37,676 nucleotides of DNA, taken from positions 1 to 37,676 of IMG/VR virus record IMGVR_UViG_3300025138_000115. One strand, written 5' to 3'. Of the stretch, positions 14,621-24,805 are shown piece after piece. Below the pieces are notes generated by a model, which ran no database searches, was not told the DNA's origin, and saw nothing but the letters and a program-made list of their open reading frames with translations. Both the position numbers and the translations under genes were made by a program. The stretch comes from a virus. How positions within the stretch are numbered: position 1 is the first letter of the stretch; the number at the start of each line of letters is the position of its first letter.

Positions 14621-17600
14621 ATGAAAATAACAGCTTTACAATTATCACAAGCTGGTTTTGATAACGACACAATTAAGTCGTATGTTGATAACCAATTACC
14701 TTTACTAGAAAAAGCAGGATTTAGTAAAAACGAAATATATAAATCTTACGGTATTATAAAAGTACAAGATACTCCATTACATGATTATGATATGCAGGAA
14801 GATACTACTGCTGTTACAGATAATAGTATAACATTAGGTAAAAAAAATAGCTTAATGGTAAGTCAAGATATAGAAAATGCTGACACTATAAATACTAGCA
14901 AAACAAGTGATGCAAAATATAATCTAAAAAATACTACATTTGATTTACTTAAAAACGAAGATCAAGCTAAAATTGTAGATAAAATAGGTGAGGCATACAA
15001 ATTATTTAAAGAAGATGATGAAGGTAGAGTTGGTTTTATAGATAATTGGATGGAAAACTATTATCCAAATATTGCTTATGAAAAGAAAAACTTTATGCTT
15101 AACCCAGATTTAAGTTTAGCGGAAAGTGCATTAAATGATGCACAAGTTAAAATGTTAGATGGTTTAACAGCTAAAGACAAAATATCTGGTAATTTAGGTT
15201 TTATTAAAGAAGAAGGTAGATATGTATTTGATAAAAATTTTGTAGAAGCTGAAAAAGAAAGAAAATTTAATGAAAAGATAAATGTATTACATACAGCATT
15301 TTCAACAGGCCAAAACACTTTAGCATTATTAGAGTACACAAAACAAAATTATGGATTTAACGATATGCAAAATATGTATCTTAATGAATTTATGTCATTT
15401 GTTTCAGCATTAGAAAGTGATAATAAAAATATTTATAATGCAGATGGTAGTGCAGCAGGTTTATTTCAATTTAGAAAATCTGGTTTTAGAACTGCAATAA
15501 ACAGATTTAACAATATTATGACTAGAATGAACCCTAATTATCAATTACCTAATTGGGTTCAAGATGCATTGGTACACCAAGACCCTACAAGATTATCACC
15601 AGATGAACAAAAAGCATTAGCATTAGCTAACTTTTTAGAAATGCCAGCAAGTACAAAATTTAATCGTGCTGGTTCAGATGCTTTATTAAAAGCAATTGCT
15701 GACGGTGATGTTGATGCAATGAAAGAATTATACATAAAATATCATCATGCTGATTACGAAAAAGTACCAGATATACAAGCAGGTGATGGTCAAGAATTTA
15801 GACTTGTAGATAATGAAGCATTAAAAGATAGAACTGATAAATATTTTTCTAAATGGGGTACTGATAATTATGAATATCAAACAGCACAATTAGCTTATTG
15901 GGGTAACGATAATATAGTTACTAAAGCATTAGAAAAATTACCCGCTAACGCAGGAGATAAATTATTAAATGCTTTTGGTGGTAAAGGTTATTACAACGTA
16001 TTTACAAATGGATATGAACAATCTGTAAATGGTGTAATGGATAGATATTACCAAATATTTATTAATGACCCAAATGCTGATCCATATGAAGCAATACAAA
16101 AAGTATTTATGTATCAAGATCAAAGATTTGATAAAGATATTATTTCGGCTGCTGCAACATTAGTCAATGATTTACCTTATATGGCAGCAGGTTGTTTTGC
16201 TGCAGCAGGAACAGCATTAGTTGGTAGTTTAGGTACTTCTGCACCTGCTACACCTGTTATATGTGGTGCTGGTGGTTTTGCATTACCAGAAGTTATGAGA
16301 TCAGCATACATGAGAGCAATAGAAGATAATTATGTTGGATCATTTCCAGAATTTTTAAGTCATTACATGGATAAAAAAACAGCAGTAGTTGCTGGTAAAG
16401 CAGCAGTTATTGGTGGTGCTACATTTGGTGTTGGTGCTAAAGTAAAAGCAGTTACAGGAAGTACAACAGCTAGATTAGCATCAGAAATAACTGTTATGAC
16501 TACTCTAGGGGCAGCTATGGAAGGCCACGTACCTACTTTAAAAGATTTTGCTCATGCTACGGTCTTGGTTTTTGGAATACACGGATCAATAAGAGGTATG
16601 AGTACGTTTAAAGAAATTTATACTCAATACTCAAGACACCCTAGAGATGTTATTAAAGACATGGAAAGTGATATTAGTATAAGAGTTGCAATAGAAAACG
16701 GTGAAATACCATCTGTTTATAAACAAGGTGCAGAAACTGTTATTAAAGGATTAGAAAAACAAGCTGATATTAAATTATTACCACCACCAAAATATAAAAA
16801 TAATGAAATTGTAAATATATCTACATCTTCAACAGAAGTTGCTAAAGTAAAAGGTAAAGAAACAATAGGTTCAGAACAAGTAATTATTGTTGAAAAAGCT
16901 AATGGTTCAACAATTCCCGTATTAGAAAGTCAAGTAAGAAAAGCACCAATTAAACCAATAGAAGTAATAGTAGAAGGTGATAAACTATCTATAAAAATTG
17001 CTAAAGATAATTCATTTAAAGAAAGAAAAGAAAACGGTGAATTTGCAGCAGATATAGTTGAGTTAGTAAAAGATGTAGATGGAGTATTTAAAGAAACTAA
17101 TTTTAAATCTTCACCAGAAGCAGTTGTAAGAGAAACTGGATCATCTACTAAAGTGGTTACATTAGATGGTAAAACTATTGCTAATGAAAGTATTACAATC
17201 CAAAGTAAATTTTACCCAGAACTAACTAAACTGTTTAATAAAAATCAAACTAAAAAAACAGAATACAAAAATGCTAAAGATTTTATTAATAATGAAAGAA
17301 GTCAAATATCAAGTAGAAATAAAAAAGCAGAAATATTATTTGCATTAGAAGCAGGTGGTAAATCTAGGTTTGAAGTAGCTACTTTAATTGTTAGAGTTGG
17401 TAATGAAAATGTAGCAATTAATAGATCAGCTTATGAACAACTAATTAAATTTACAGAAAATGGTCAAGTTAAAACTGCTCAAGTTATGGGTGCAGGTAAA
17501 GATAGCCCTATACTATTTTTACATCCAGAAACTAATAAAATTTTAGCTACAATAAAACCAGAAAAAATACAAAATGGCGAAATTAATGCACAAGCAAATA

Positions 17601-20600
17601 ATTACTTTGAAAACTTTAAAGAAAAAGAAGGTGTATTTTATGATAAATTAAATAATAGTAAAAGTGGTGATAACTGGGGAATACCTAACGATATATTTAC
17701 ATCAACAAAAAATTTACCAGCAGATTATTCTACTAATGCAGCAGCATGGAAAGGATTGTTTAACTCATCAAGAGGGTTAGACATGATTGATCTTGTAGAA
17801 TTATACAAAGTATTTGTTAAAAAATCACCAGAACTTAAAAATTTACCAGAAGGTTTAAATGGTTATTTTCAGTTTAAAGGAAAAAAATCACCTAGAATAG
17901 TTATAAACGAAGCATTACAAAAAAACCCAGAACAATTTATGATGACGTTTGCGCATGAATTGGGTCATCTAATTGATTATTTACCTAACGGTACTTTAAG
18001 TAGAGGAAACATATTAGGTTCAATAGCTACTTTAAAAGGTTATATGAACAAATGGATTGACGGTAAAAATGAAGGTGCAAAACCTTTTAGTGCAAAAGAA
18101 ATAGAGGGAATGAAAAAAGCCGCTATAAAAGAGGCTAAAGAAAAAGAAGGTGAAGTTAAAGTAGATTTAGAAAAATTAGAAATTACACCAGAAACAGTAT
18201 TACAAATATTTAGAGATGCTGGTGCTAGAGAAAAAATTAATCCAGATTTTTATAATGCATTTGTTAAGTTAGATGGTGCTGTTAAAAAATTAGTAGTTAG
18301 AGATGCATTAAAAGGATTAATGTCAAATCATCTAAAAGCTATTGCAGACAAAATTAACGGTAAACCTAGTGATAGTAGATTAACTAATGAAGCATACAAA
18401 ATCTTTGCTAAAAACTTTGAAAGAAATTTAAAAGAAAGAAACCTAGTAAACAAAGAATGGATTACATCAGAACTTAAAAGTTTATCAGCTAAATGGAAAC
18501 CATTTGATAGAAGTGCTAGCGTAAAATATACAGCATATAGAGATGGCCCAAGAGAATTAATGGCTGATTTTATGATGGCGTTTATGTTACGACCACAATG
18601 GGTTAAAAACAATGCACCTAGAACTTGGGAAATGTGGATGCATTATATGCACGCTAGACCAGAAGTAAAAGCAAATTGGGAAAGAATACAAATAGATTTA
18701 AAATCTGGATCAGACAAAAGATTAGGTAAAGTAGTATCAGATATAAGTAATATGTTTAGAGAAACTAATGACTTAATGATTGAGAGAATAGAAAAAGATT
18801 ACACACCTTCTAAAGCAGATATTCTAGGTACAGAAGCAATAGATAACTTTTATTGGATATACAGAAGATTTAGAGGAACTGGTAATGAAAGATGGCATAG
18901 TCCATTAGCAAAAGACTTAAACTGGTCTATTGAAAATTACAGATACCGTCATGCTAAATTAAAAAGATATACAGAAGATATGATTAACAAGGTTGTCAAA
19001 CCAGCAGAAGAATTGGGATACAACTCAATTGATATTGGTACTGCATTATTTTTAAGAAACATAGCTGAAAGTTCTCAAAGAAATAAATTAGTAAATGCAT
19101 TGGGTATTATGAAAGTTAATCCAGAATTAGCTAAAAAATTAGGAGATAGAACTGCTAAAGAAGTTTATGATTATTATGCAAAAATGCATCCAGATTTAAT
19201 AAATTTAACAAACGAATTTTACAAAGTAAGACAAGAAATGGTTATTCCAGAATTAAAAGAAAGTGGAATGTATAGTGCAGAATTAATAGCTAAATTAGAA
19301 AATAATAAAGAATATATTACATTTAACGTAAGAAAATATTTATTAGAACGTATAGAAAAATATGGGCCAAATTCAAGTGCTACAAAATTTTTAAAAGGTT
19401 CTAAAGGTTCATTTGATGACATTATGAATGTATTTAACGCAACACTTGAAAAAGATATGTTGTTATTAGTTGAAGCTAAAAGACATAGAACAATGGCATT
19501 AACTATCCAATGGTTAAAACAAAATAAAAATTGGATGGAACGATATAGTAAAAAGGTTGGAGAACCATCTGATAGAATTATTTATAAACCTAAATTTGTT
19601 GGAGAAGGTAGATTAGAAAAACCCGCTAAAGGCATGGAACAATTTAGTTACATGAAAGATGGTAAAATGGTGCATTGGCACGTTAATAAATTTGTTGCAC
19701 AATCATTTAAAGAAAATCCTAATGGTACGTTCTATATGTATAAATTAATGACACAAACTGGTGATGTTTTTAGAAAATTATTTACTGAATATAATCCTGC
19801 TTTCTGGCCAATCAACTTGGGTAGAGATTTAAACAGATCAGTTAAATTATTAAAAGGTGCTAGATATGTAGATATAGCTGGTATGGGTAAAAACTCATTA
19901 CTTAAATATTATTTTAAAGCAATAAAACCTGCTTATAAATCTATTTTTAAAGATGGTACTGAACTAACTAAATGGATGGAAAACGAAGGTTTTTTAATAT
20001 CTATGAATGAAGGTTATAGAGGACAGGCAGGTAATAAAGCATTATTAAGAGATAAAGACCCAGACACTTATGCGCTTGAAAAATTACTAGGTGATCTAAA
20101 TAAGAAAAAAGGTTTTGACAAATATTGGAGTTCAACATTTGGGTACTTGTTTGAAAGTCTTGGTAACTTTGCAAGAATGTTTGAAAGAACACCTAAAATT
20201 GCAGGAACAATGTTTTTAAAAGATCAAATTAAAAGAGGTGAATTAAAAATGTCTGATAAAGAAATGATGTTAAGAGTTCAATCAGAAGTAGGATCACCAA
20301 ACTTTTTAAGACAAGGTAAATTAAATGCATTAACTAATAATCTATATTTATATTCTAACGCATTTAAAGAAGGTTGGAGAGCAGATATAACTAGAGCCAA
20401 AGAAGCACCTTTTTCTGTTGGTAGTAAATTTATAGCATACAATGTAATTCCTAAAATATTACAAAAAGCTATGGAAATAGGATTGTTTGGTGTTGGTTTA
20501 GGTGCTGTTTATAAATATGGTATTTCTGATTGGGATAAAATAAATTACATTCCAATAGTATTAGGTGAAACTCCAGATGGCAGACCGATATATTTAAGAA

Positions 20601-21388
20601 TACCACAAGATGAAACATCAAGAATAATTAATGGTGTACTTTATAAAGCAATGAGTATTGGTGATGATGGTAAAGCTGGAACATTGGAAACACCTGCTGA
20701 TTTATTTGGTTATGTAGGATCGTCTGGATTACCTTCTATGAACCCTGTATTTAGTTTATTTGCTGATTTAATAGGATGGATGAATGGTACTACACCATAT
20801 GATGATTTTAGAGGTACAACTGCAATTGATAAAACAACTGATAAAGCAGATGATGCTAGAAAAAATAAAGAAATATTAAAATGGTTTTTTAATACTTATT
20901 CTGGTCAAGGTGTATATAAATTTAAAAGTAATGATTTAAAAGAAATAACAAATGAATTAGAAAAAGTATTAGATATACCAGTAATAGGTAGAGTAATAAA
21001 TAGATGGATTAAAATAGGACAACATCCAGCTATAGGATTTATGGAAAAATCAGAAGGTGGTATAGAGCAATTTGAAAAAGAAAATGCACAAATTACACTT
21101 GATTATAAAGAGGCTGTAGCAAATTTAGTTACAGGAGAACCTTTAACAGATAAACATAAATTGGCCTTAATGGTTAGAGGTGAAAGATTAAAAACAAATA
21201 AATTGTTAATAGAAAGATTATCTGCTCAAGCTGGTGGTACTGTATTATTACAAGAAATATTAAGTGAAAATGACAGTAAAAAACTAGCTATTAAGATAAT
21301 GAAGTTGATTGAATTTATTGAAAAAACTGATAATGAGTATCCTATTAACTTTATTAAAAAGGAAAAATCTGATAAAATAGAAGAATAA
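14621..21388 (+). CDS. Giant ejection protein: transglycosylase plus metallopeptidase-like plus polyvalent-protein C-terminus
   Basis: A 2255-residue virion protein in the place of T7 gp16, which has about 1300 residues. In order: an N-terminal region; a lytic transglycosylase (SLT-like) domain around 255-350, with catalytic Glu265 in SALESDN and SAAGLFQFRKSGF; two hydrophobic alanine/glycine-rich segments (about 506-560 and 585-615); a zincin motif HELGH (1112-1116) with a later RELMADF (Glu1312) as plausible third ligand; and a C-terminal section with EYNPAFWPINLGRDLNRS (about 1721-1738) like the LPD38 domain of phage polyvalent proteins. It would be injected to cut peptidoglycan and build the DNA channel. 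The metallopeptidase and LPD38 calls are inferred from motifs. Confidence 0.8.
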   Translation: MKITALQLSQAGFDNDTIKSYVDNQLPLLEKAGFSKNEIYKSYGIIKVQDTPLHDYDMQEDTTAVTDNSITLGKKNSLMVSQDIENADTINTSKTSDAKYNLKNTTFDLLKNEDQAKIVDKIGEAYKLFKEDDEGRVGFIDNWMENYYPNIAYEKKNFMLNPDLSLAESALNDAQVKMLDGLTAKDKISGNLGFIKEEGRYVFDKNFVEAEKERKFNEKINVLHTAFSTGQNTLALLEYTKQNYGFNDMQNMYLNEFMSFVSALESDNKNIYNADGSAAGLFQFRKSGFRTAINRFNNIMTRMNPNYQLPNWVQDALVHQDPTRLSPDEQKALALANFLEMPASTKFNRAGSDALLKAIADGDVDAMKELYIKYHHADYEKVPDIQAGDGQEFRLVDNEALKDRTDKYFSKWGTDNYEYQTAQLAYWGNDNIVTKALEKLPANAGDKLLNAFGGKGYYNVFTNGYEQSVNGVMDRYYQIFINDPNADPYEAIQKVFMYQDQRFDKDIISAAATLVNDLPYMAAGCFAAAGTALVGSLGTSAPATPVICGAGGFALPEVMRSAYMRAIEDNYVGSFPEFLSHYMDKKTAVVAGKAAVIGGATFGVGAKVKAVTGSTTARLASEITVMTTLGAAMEGHVPTLKDFAHATVLVFGIHGSIRGMSTFKEIYTQYSRHPRDVIKDMESDISIRVAIENGEIPSVYKQGAETVIKGLEKQADIKLLPPPKYKNNEIVNISTSSTEVAKVKGKETIGSEQVIIVEKANGSTIPVLESQVRKAPIKPIEVIVEGDKLSIKIAKDNSFKERKENGEFAADIVELVKDVDGVFKETNFKSSPEAVVRETGSSTKVVTLDGKTIANESITIQSKFYPELTKLFNKNQTKKTEYKNAKDFINNERSQISSRNKKAEILFALEAGGKSRFEVATLIVRVGNENVAINRSAYEQLIKFTENGQVKTAQVMGAGKDSPILFLHPETNKILATIKPEKIQNGEINAQANNYFENFKEKEGVFYDKLNNSKSGDNWGIPNDIFTSTKNLPADYSTNAAAWKGLFNSSRGLDMIDLVELYKVFVKKSPELKNLPEGLNGYFQFKGKKSPRIVINEALQKNPEQFMMTFAHELGHLIDYLPNGTLSRGNILGSIATLKGYMNKWIDGKNEGAKPFSAKEIEGMKKAAIKEAKEKEGEVKVDLEKLEITPETVLQIFRDAGAREKINPDFYNAFVKLDGAVKKLVVRDALKGLMSNHLKAIADKINGKPSDSRLTNEAYKIFAKNFERNLKERNLVNKEWITSELKSLSAKWKPFDRSASVKYTAYRDGPRELMADFMMAFMLRPQWVKNNAPRTWEMWMHYMHARPEVKANWERIQIDLKSGSDKRLGKVVSDISNMFRETNDLMIERIEKDYTPSKADILGTEAIDNFYWIYRRFRGTGNERWHSPLAKDLNWSIENYRYRHAKLKRYTEDMINKVVKPAEELGYNSIDIGTALFLRNIAESSQRNKLVNALGIMKVNPELAKKLGDRTAKEVYDYYAKMHPDLINLTNEFYKVRQEMVIPELKESGMYSAELIAKLENNKEYITFNVRKYLLERIEKYGPNSSATKFLKGSKGSFDDIMNVFNATLEKDMLLLVEAKRHRTMALTIQWLKQNKNWMERYSKKVGEPSDRIIYKPKFVGEGRLEKPAKGMEQFSYMKDGKMVHWHVNKFVAQSFKENPNGTFYMYKLMTQTGDVFRKLFTEYNPAFWPINLGRDLNRSVKLLKGARYVDIAGMGKNSLLKYYFKAIKPAYKSIFKDGTELTKWMENEGFLISMNEGYRGQAGNKALLRDKDPDTYALEKLLGDLNKKKGFDKYWSSTFGYLFESLGNFARMFERTPKIAGTMFLKDQIKRGELKMSDKEMMLRVQSEVGSPNFLRQGKLNALTNNLYLYSNAFKEGWRADITRAKEAPFSVGSKFIAYNVIPKILQKAMEIGLFGVGLGAVYKYGISDWDKINYIPIVLGETPDGRPIYLRIPQDETSRIINGVLYKAMSIGDDGKAGTLETPADLFGYVGSSGLPSMNPVFSLFADLIGWMNGTTPYDDFRGTTAIDKTTDKADDARKNKEILKWFFNTYSGQGVYKFKSNDLKEITNELEKVLDIPVIGRVINRWIKIGQHPAIGFMEKSEGGIEQFEKENAQITLDYKEAVANLVTGEPLTDKHKLALMVRGERLKTNKLLIERLSAQAGGTVLLQEILSENDSKKLAIKIMKLIEFIEKTDNEYPINFIKKEKSDKIEE

Positions 21389-21389
21389 T

Positions 21390-23639
21390 ATGACTATTAG
21401 TACAACAATTATAAAAAATTCTTACTCTGGTAATGCTTCTCAAACAGTATTTCCTTACACTTTTAAGATAAGTGTAAATGCTGATATACAAGTTATTTTA
21501 AGATCAGCTACAGGAACAGAAACAGTTAAATCAATATCATCTGATTATTCAGTTAGTGGTGCAGGAAATGCAAGTGGTGGTAATGTTACTATGGGTGTTG
21601 CACCAGCAAGCGGTGAAACACTTGTTATTAGACGTGCTACAGTACAAACTCAAAATATTGATCTTGTTGAAAACGATCCTTTTTCTGCTGAAACAGTAGA
21701 AGGTGGATTTGATAAATCAGTATCATTAGTACAAGAAATTCAAGAAGAAGCAGATAGATCATTAAAACTATCAAGAACAAATACTATGACATCAACTGAA
21801 TTTACGGTTGACGCAGTTAGTAGAGCAGGTAAAGTTTTAGGTTTTGATAATGCTGGAGAGTTAGCTGTTACAAATGAAATTGGAATTAATAAAGGAAATT
21901 GGTCTGCTTCAACAACTTATGCAAATAGAGATATTGTTAAAGATACTTCTACTAATAATATTTTTATGGCTAACACGGTTCACACTTCAAGTGGCTCTCA
22001 ACCTTTAACAACTAATACAGATAGTGCTAAATGGGATTTATTAGTAGATGCAGCTAGTGCGACAACTGCAGCAACAACTGCTACAACACAAGCAGGAATA
22101 GCAACTACAAAAGCTGGTGAAGCAGCAGCTAGTGCAAGTTCTGTATCAACTTCTGCAAGTAATGCTGCAACAAGTGCAACTAATGCCTCTAACTCTGCAA
22201 CAACTTCTACTAATCAAGCAACAGCAGCAGCATCAAGCGCAACTGCAGCAGCAGGAAGTGCTAGTGCAGCAGCAACAACATTTGATTTATTTGATGATGC
22301 GTATTTAGGCGCAAAGTCAAGCAATCCATCAGTAGATAATGACGGTAACGCATTAGCAGATGGTGCATTGTATTTTGATACTACCAATGATGTAATGAAA
22401 GTTTATAATCTTGCTAGCACTACATGGTTACAACTTACACCAACAGTTACAAATCAAAATAAAATAAACACAGTTGCAGGAATTTCAGCAAATGTAACAA
22501 CAGTAGCAGGTTTAAGTTCAGCGATTGGTACAGTAAATTCTAATTCAACAAATATAAATTTAGTAGCAACTAACAATACTAATGTTACAAATGTAGGTAC
22601 AAACATAGCTGCAATTACAACTGCAGCAACTAACCTTGCAGACATAAATGCTTTTGCAAATATATATCTTGGCCCAAGTGGTACAGCACCAACTGCAGAC
22701 CCAGATGGTTCGGCATTAGATTTAGGAGATTTATATTTTGATACAGCCTCAAACACTATGAAGGTTTATTCTTCTGGTGGATGGATTGCTGCAGGTTCTG
22801 CGGTAAATGGAACAGCTAATAGATTTGAATATACTGCAACAGCAGGTCAAACAACATTTACTGGTGCAGACACTAATTCTGCAACAATGGCTTATGATGC
22901 AGGATTTATTGATTGTTATTTGAATGGGGTAAAATTAGCTAATGCAGATTTTACTGCAACTAATGGAACTTCTGTAGTTCTTGGTACTGGTGCTGCAGTA
23001 AACGATATTTTAATGGTTGTTGCCTTTGGTACTTTTAGTTTATCAAATTTTAGTATTACAGCCGCAAATGATGTACCAGCAGCATTAGGATCAGCAGGAC
23101 AGGCTTTAGTAGTTAATGCTGGTGCTAACGCTTTAGAATTTTCTAATGCTTCTTCTGCAGAAATTTATGGTTTTAATAAATATTACAATCCATCTACTTT
23201 AGTAAAAACAGTAACAGTAGTTTCAGTTGGTGGTTCTAATAAATATTTTATAGATGGTGTTCAACAAGATACTTTAGATTTATACGAGGGTAATACTTAC
23301 ATATTTAACCACCCGTCAGCACACCCATTTAGATTTTCTACAGATAGTGGAAACTCAAGTGCTTACACTACTGGTGTAACTGTAAATTCTACAACACAAG
23401 TTACAATCGTAGTGGCATCTAATGCACCTACACTTTATTATTATTGCTCATCACACTCAAATATGGGTGGACAAGCAAACACACCAACACCTGCAAATAA
23501 TGCAGCTAGATATATTACAACTAATCAAGGTGCAGATAATATAGATGCAGCAAGTTATGCTGGATTTGATGATGTATTATTTAGTGCTTCTGGCTTTGTT
23601 TTTAGTATTAGTAATGGTAATTTAATTGCAACAATATAA
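21390..23639 (+). CDS. Tail fibre with T7-type N-terminus and cupredoxin-like domain
   Basis: A 749-residue fibre. The N-terminal about 150 residues (NSYSGNASQTVFPYTFKISV, ETLVIRRATVQTQNIDLVEN) match the T7 gp17 attachment domain. An Ala/Ser/Thr-rich heptad-like shaft follows (about 215-300). Two copies of a YLG...LYFDT...MKVY module lie near 305-350 and 424-465. The C-terminal domain has YIFNHPSAHPFRFST (His645) and YYYCSSHSNMGG (Cys686, His689, Met692), the ligand spacing of a type-1 copper cupredoxin. It binds the tail and probably the cell surface. Confidence 0.85.
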   Translation: MTISTTIIKNSYSGNASQTVFPYTFKISVNADIQVILRSATGTETVKSISSDYSVSGAGNASGGNVTMGVAPASGETLVIRRATVQTQNIDLVENDPFSAETVEGGFDKSVSLVQEIQEEADRSLKLSRTNTMTSTEFTVDAVSRAGKVLGFDNAGELAVTNEIGINKGNWSASTTYANRDIVKDTSTNNIFMANTVHTSSGSQPLTTNTDSAKWDLLVDAASATTAATTATTQAGIATTKAGEAAASASSVSTSASNAATSATNASNSATTSTNQATAAASSATAAAGSASAAATTFDLFDDAYLGAKSSNPSVDNDGNALADGALYFDTTNDVMKVYNLASTTWLQLTPTVTNQNKINTVAGISANVTTVAGLSSAIGTVNSNSTNINLVATNNTNVTNVGTNIAAITTAATNLADINAFANIYLGPSGTAPTADPDGSALDLGDLYFDTASNTMKVYSSGGWIAAGSAVNGTANRFEYTATAGQTTFTGADTNSATMAYDAGFIDCYLNGVKLANADFTATNGTSVVLGTGAAVNDILMVVAFGTFSLSNFSITAANDVPAALGSAGQALVVNAGANALEFSNASSAEIYGFNKYYNPSTLVKTVTVVSVGGSNKYFIDGVQQDTLDLYEGNTYIFNHPSAHPFRFSTDSGNSSAYTTGVTVNSTTQVTIVVASNAPTLYYYCSSHSNMGGQANTPTPANNAARYITTNQGADNIDAASYAGFDDVLFSASGFVFSISNGNLIATI

Positions 23640-23677
23640 TTGATATTAATATAGAAATAGGATAAAAGGAGAACAAT

Positions 23678-24586
23678 ATGGCAACAATAAATTTAGGCGC
23701 AATAAAATTTAACTGGAAAGGTGCTTACAATAGTAGCACAACCTACGCTATTGATGACGTAGTTTCATCAAGTGGAAATAGTTATGTTTGTATTCAAGCC
23801 CATTCAAATCAAGCAGTAGGCAACGCAACAGCTTACTGGAATATAATGAGTTCAGCAGGTACTAATGGTACTAATGGAACTGACTTAACATCAACACTTT
23901 CAGCTAGAGGAGATATTGTCTTTAAAGGTGCAAGTGCATTAACTAGACTACCAAAAGGTACAGCTGGTTATTATCTTAAACAAGGTGCTAACGATCCAGA
24001 GTGGGCAGCAGTATCAGGTGGAGATGTAGTAAAACTAGCAACAGTTAATGTTTCAGCAGCCTCTACAATATCAATAGATGGTAATGGTTCATGGGTAGAT
24101 AATTCTGTTTATGGAAGTTATATATTCATAATACAAAATTTATCTACTTCAAACGATAGTAGCAGTTCTGAAGTTTTTTGGAGAATGAATACTGGCGGTT
24201 CACCATTCACTAGTTCAGCATATTATTCTATAGTAACTTCTACTGATGCAAATAGTGGTTCTTCTAGTAATGGTAGTACAAAAAGATGGGCAGATGCTTC
24301 ATGGGGTCTTTCACATAACAATATGGATGGTGAGGCTCATAGAACTGGATATGGTAAAATAGAAATATTAAATACTGGTGGAAATAATATTGGTGGTTCT
24401 GGGGATTATTACGTTAATATGATGTCTGATTTTATTTCACACCACTCAAATTCATCAACAGTTTATAGAAATGCCCAAATGGGTTGGTTGGCTAGTAATG
24501 CTAGTTTGTTTTCTGGAATATCAATTTTTCCTACAGGTGGAAATATTGATGATGGAATTATAACAGTTTATGGGAGAAAAAGATAA
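23678..24586 (+). CDS. Tail fibre/receptor-binding protein with carbohydrate-binding-like N-terminus
   Basis: 302 residues. The N-terminal WKGAYNSSTTYAIDDVVSSS then YVCIQAH...YWNIMS (about residues 13-57) fits the pattern of short CBM5/12 (ChtBD3-like) modules. A GTNGTNGTD collagen-like turn and a GDIVFKGASALTRLPKGTAGYYL module (about 78-100) of phage tail proteins follow. The serine/glycine/asparagine-rich C-terminal half is beta-structured and ends IITVYGRKR. A good ribosome-binding site (AAAGGAGAACAAT) is present. Likely an adhesin or fibre tip; receptor unknown. Confidence 0.7.
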   Translation: MATINLGAIKFNWKGAYNSSTTYAIDDVVSSSGNSYVCIQAHSNQAVGNATAYWNIMSSAGTNGTNGTDLTSTLSARGDIVFKGASALTRLPKGTAGYYLKQGANDPEWAAVSGGDVVKLATVNVSAASTISIDGNGSWVDNSVYGSYIFIIQNLSTSNDSSSSEVFWRMNTGGSPFTSSAYYSIVTSTDANSGSSSNGSTKRWADASWGLSHNNMDGEAHRTGYGKIEILNTGGNNIGGSGDYYVNMMSDFISHHSNSSTVYRNAQMGWLASNASLFSGISIFPTGGNIDDGIITVYGRKR

Positions 24587-24795
24587 TGTCTAAAATTCAA
24601 ATTAATAATGAAGTAAGAGATATGACAGCAGAAGAACAAGCAAAATTTGATGCTGATGTAGTTGCAATACAAACAGAAAAGTCAACTGCAATAGCTGAAA
24701 TAGAAGCTAACGATACTCTTAAAGCTAGTGCTAAAGCAAAGTTAATTGCAGGAGAAGCATTAACCGAAGATGAAGCTAACACGATAGTATTGTAG
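24586..24795 (+). CDS. Small helical fibre-associated protein (69 aa)
   Basis: MSKIQINNEVRDMTAEEQAK... with a long charged helix and a C-terminal KASAKAKLIAGEALTEDEAN. Short acidic proteins of this type, with a final loop about a gene product ending in L-T-x-x-E-A, commonly sit between marine phage fibre genes. Coupled to the preceding gene (TAATG). Possibly a fibre chaperone or a tail-decorating protein; unproven. Confidence 0.6.
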   Translation: MSKIQINNEVRDMTAEEQAKFDADVVAIQTEKSTAIAEIEANDTLKASAKAKLIAGEALTEDEANTIVL

Positions 24796-24805
24796 GTAAA
24801 ATCCT

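Noticed and set aside
14621-21388. Virion RNA polymerase hidden in the giant protein
   Set aside because: I looked for N4-type T-x-x-G-R and R-x3-K-x6-Y-G polymerase motifs and saw none in a convincing order.
22117-22308. 63-codon Gln-rich frame inside the fibre gene
   Set aside because: An out-of-frame reading of the Ala/Thr-rich shaft repeats.
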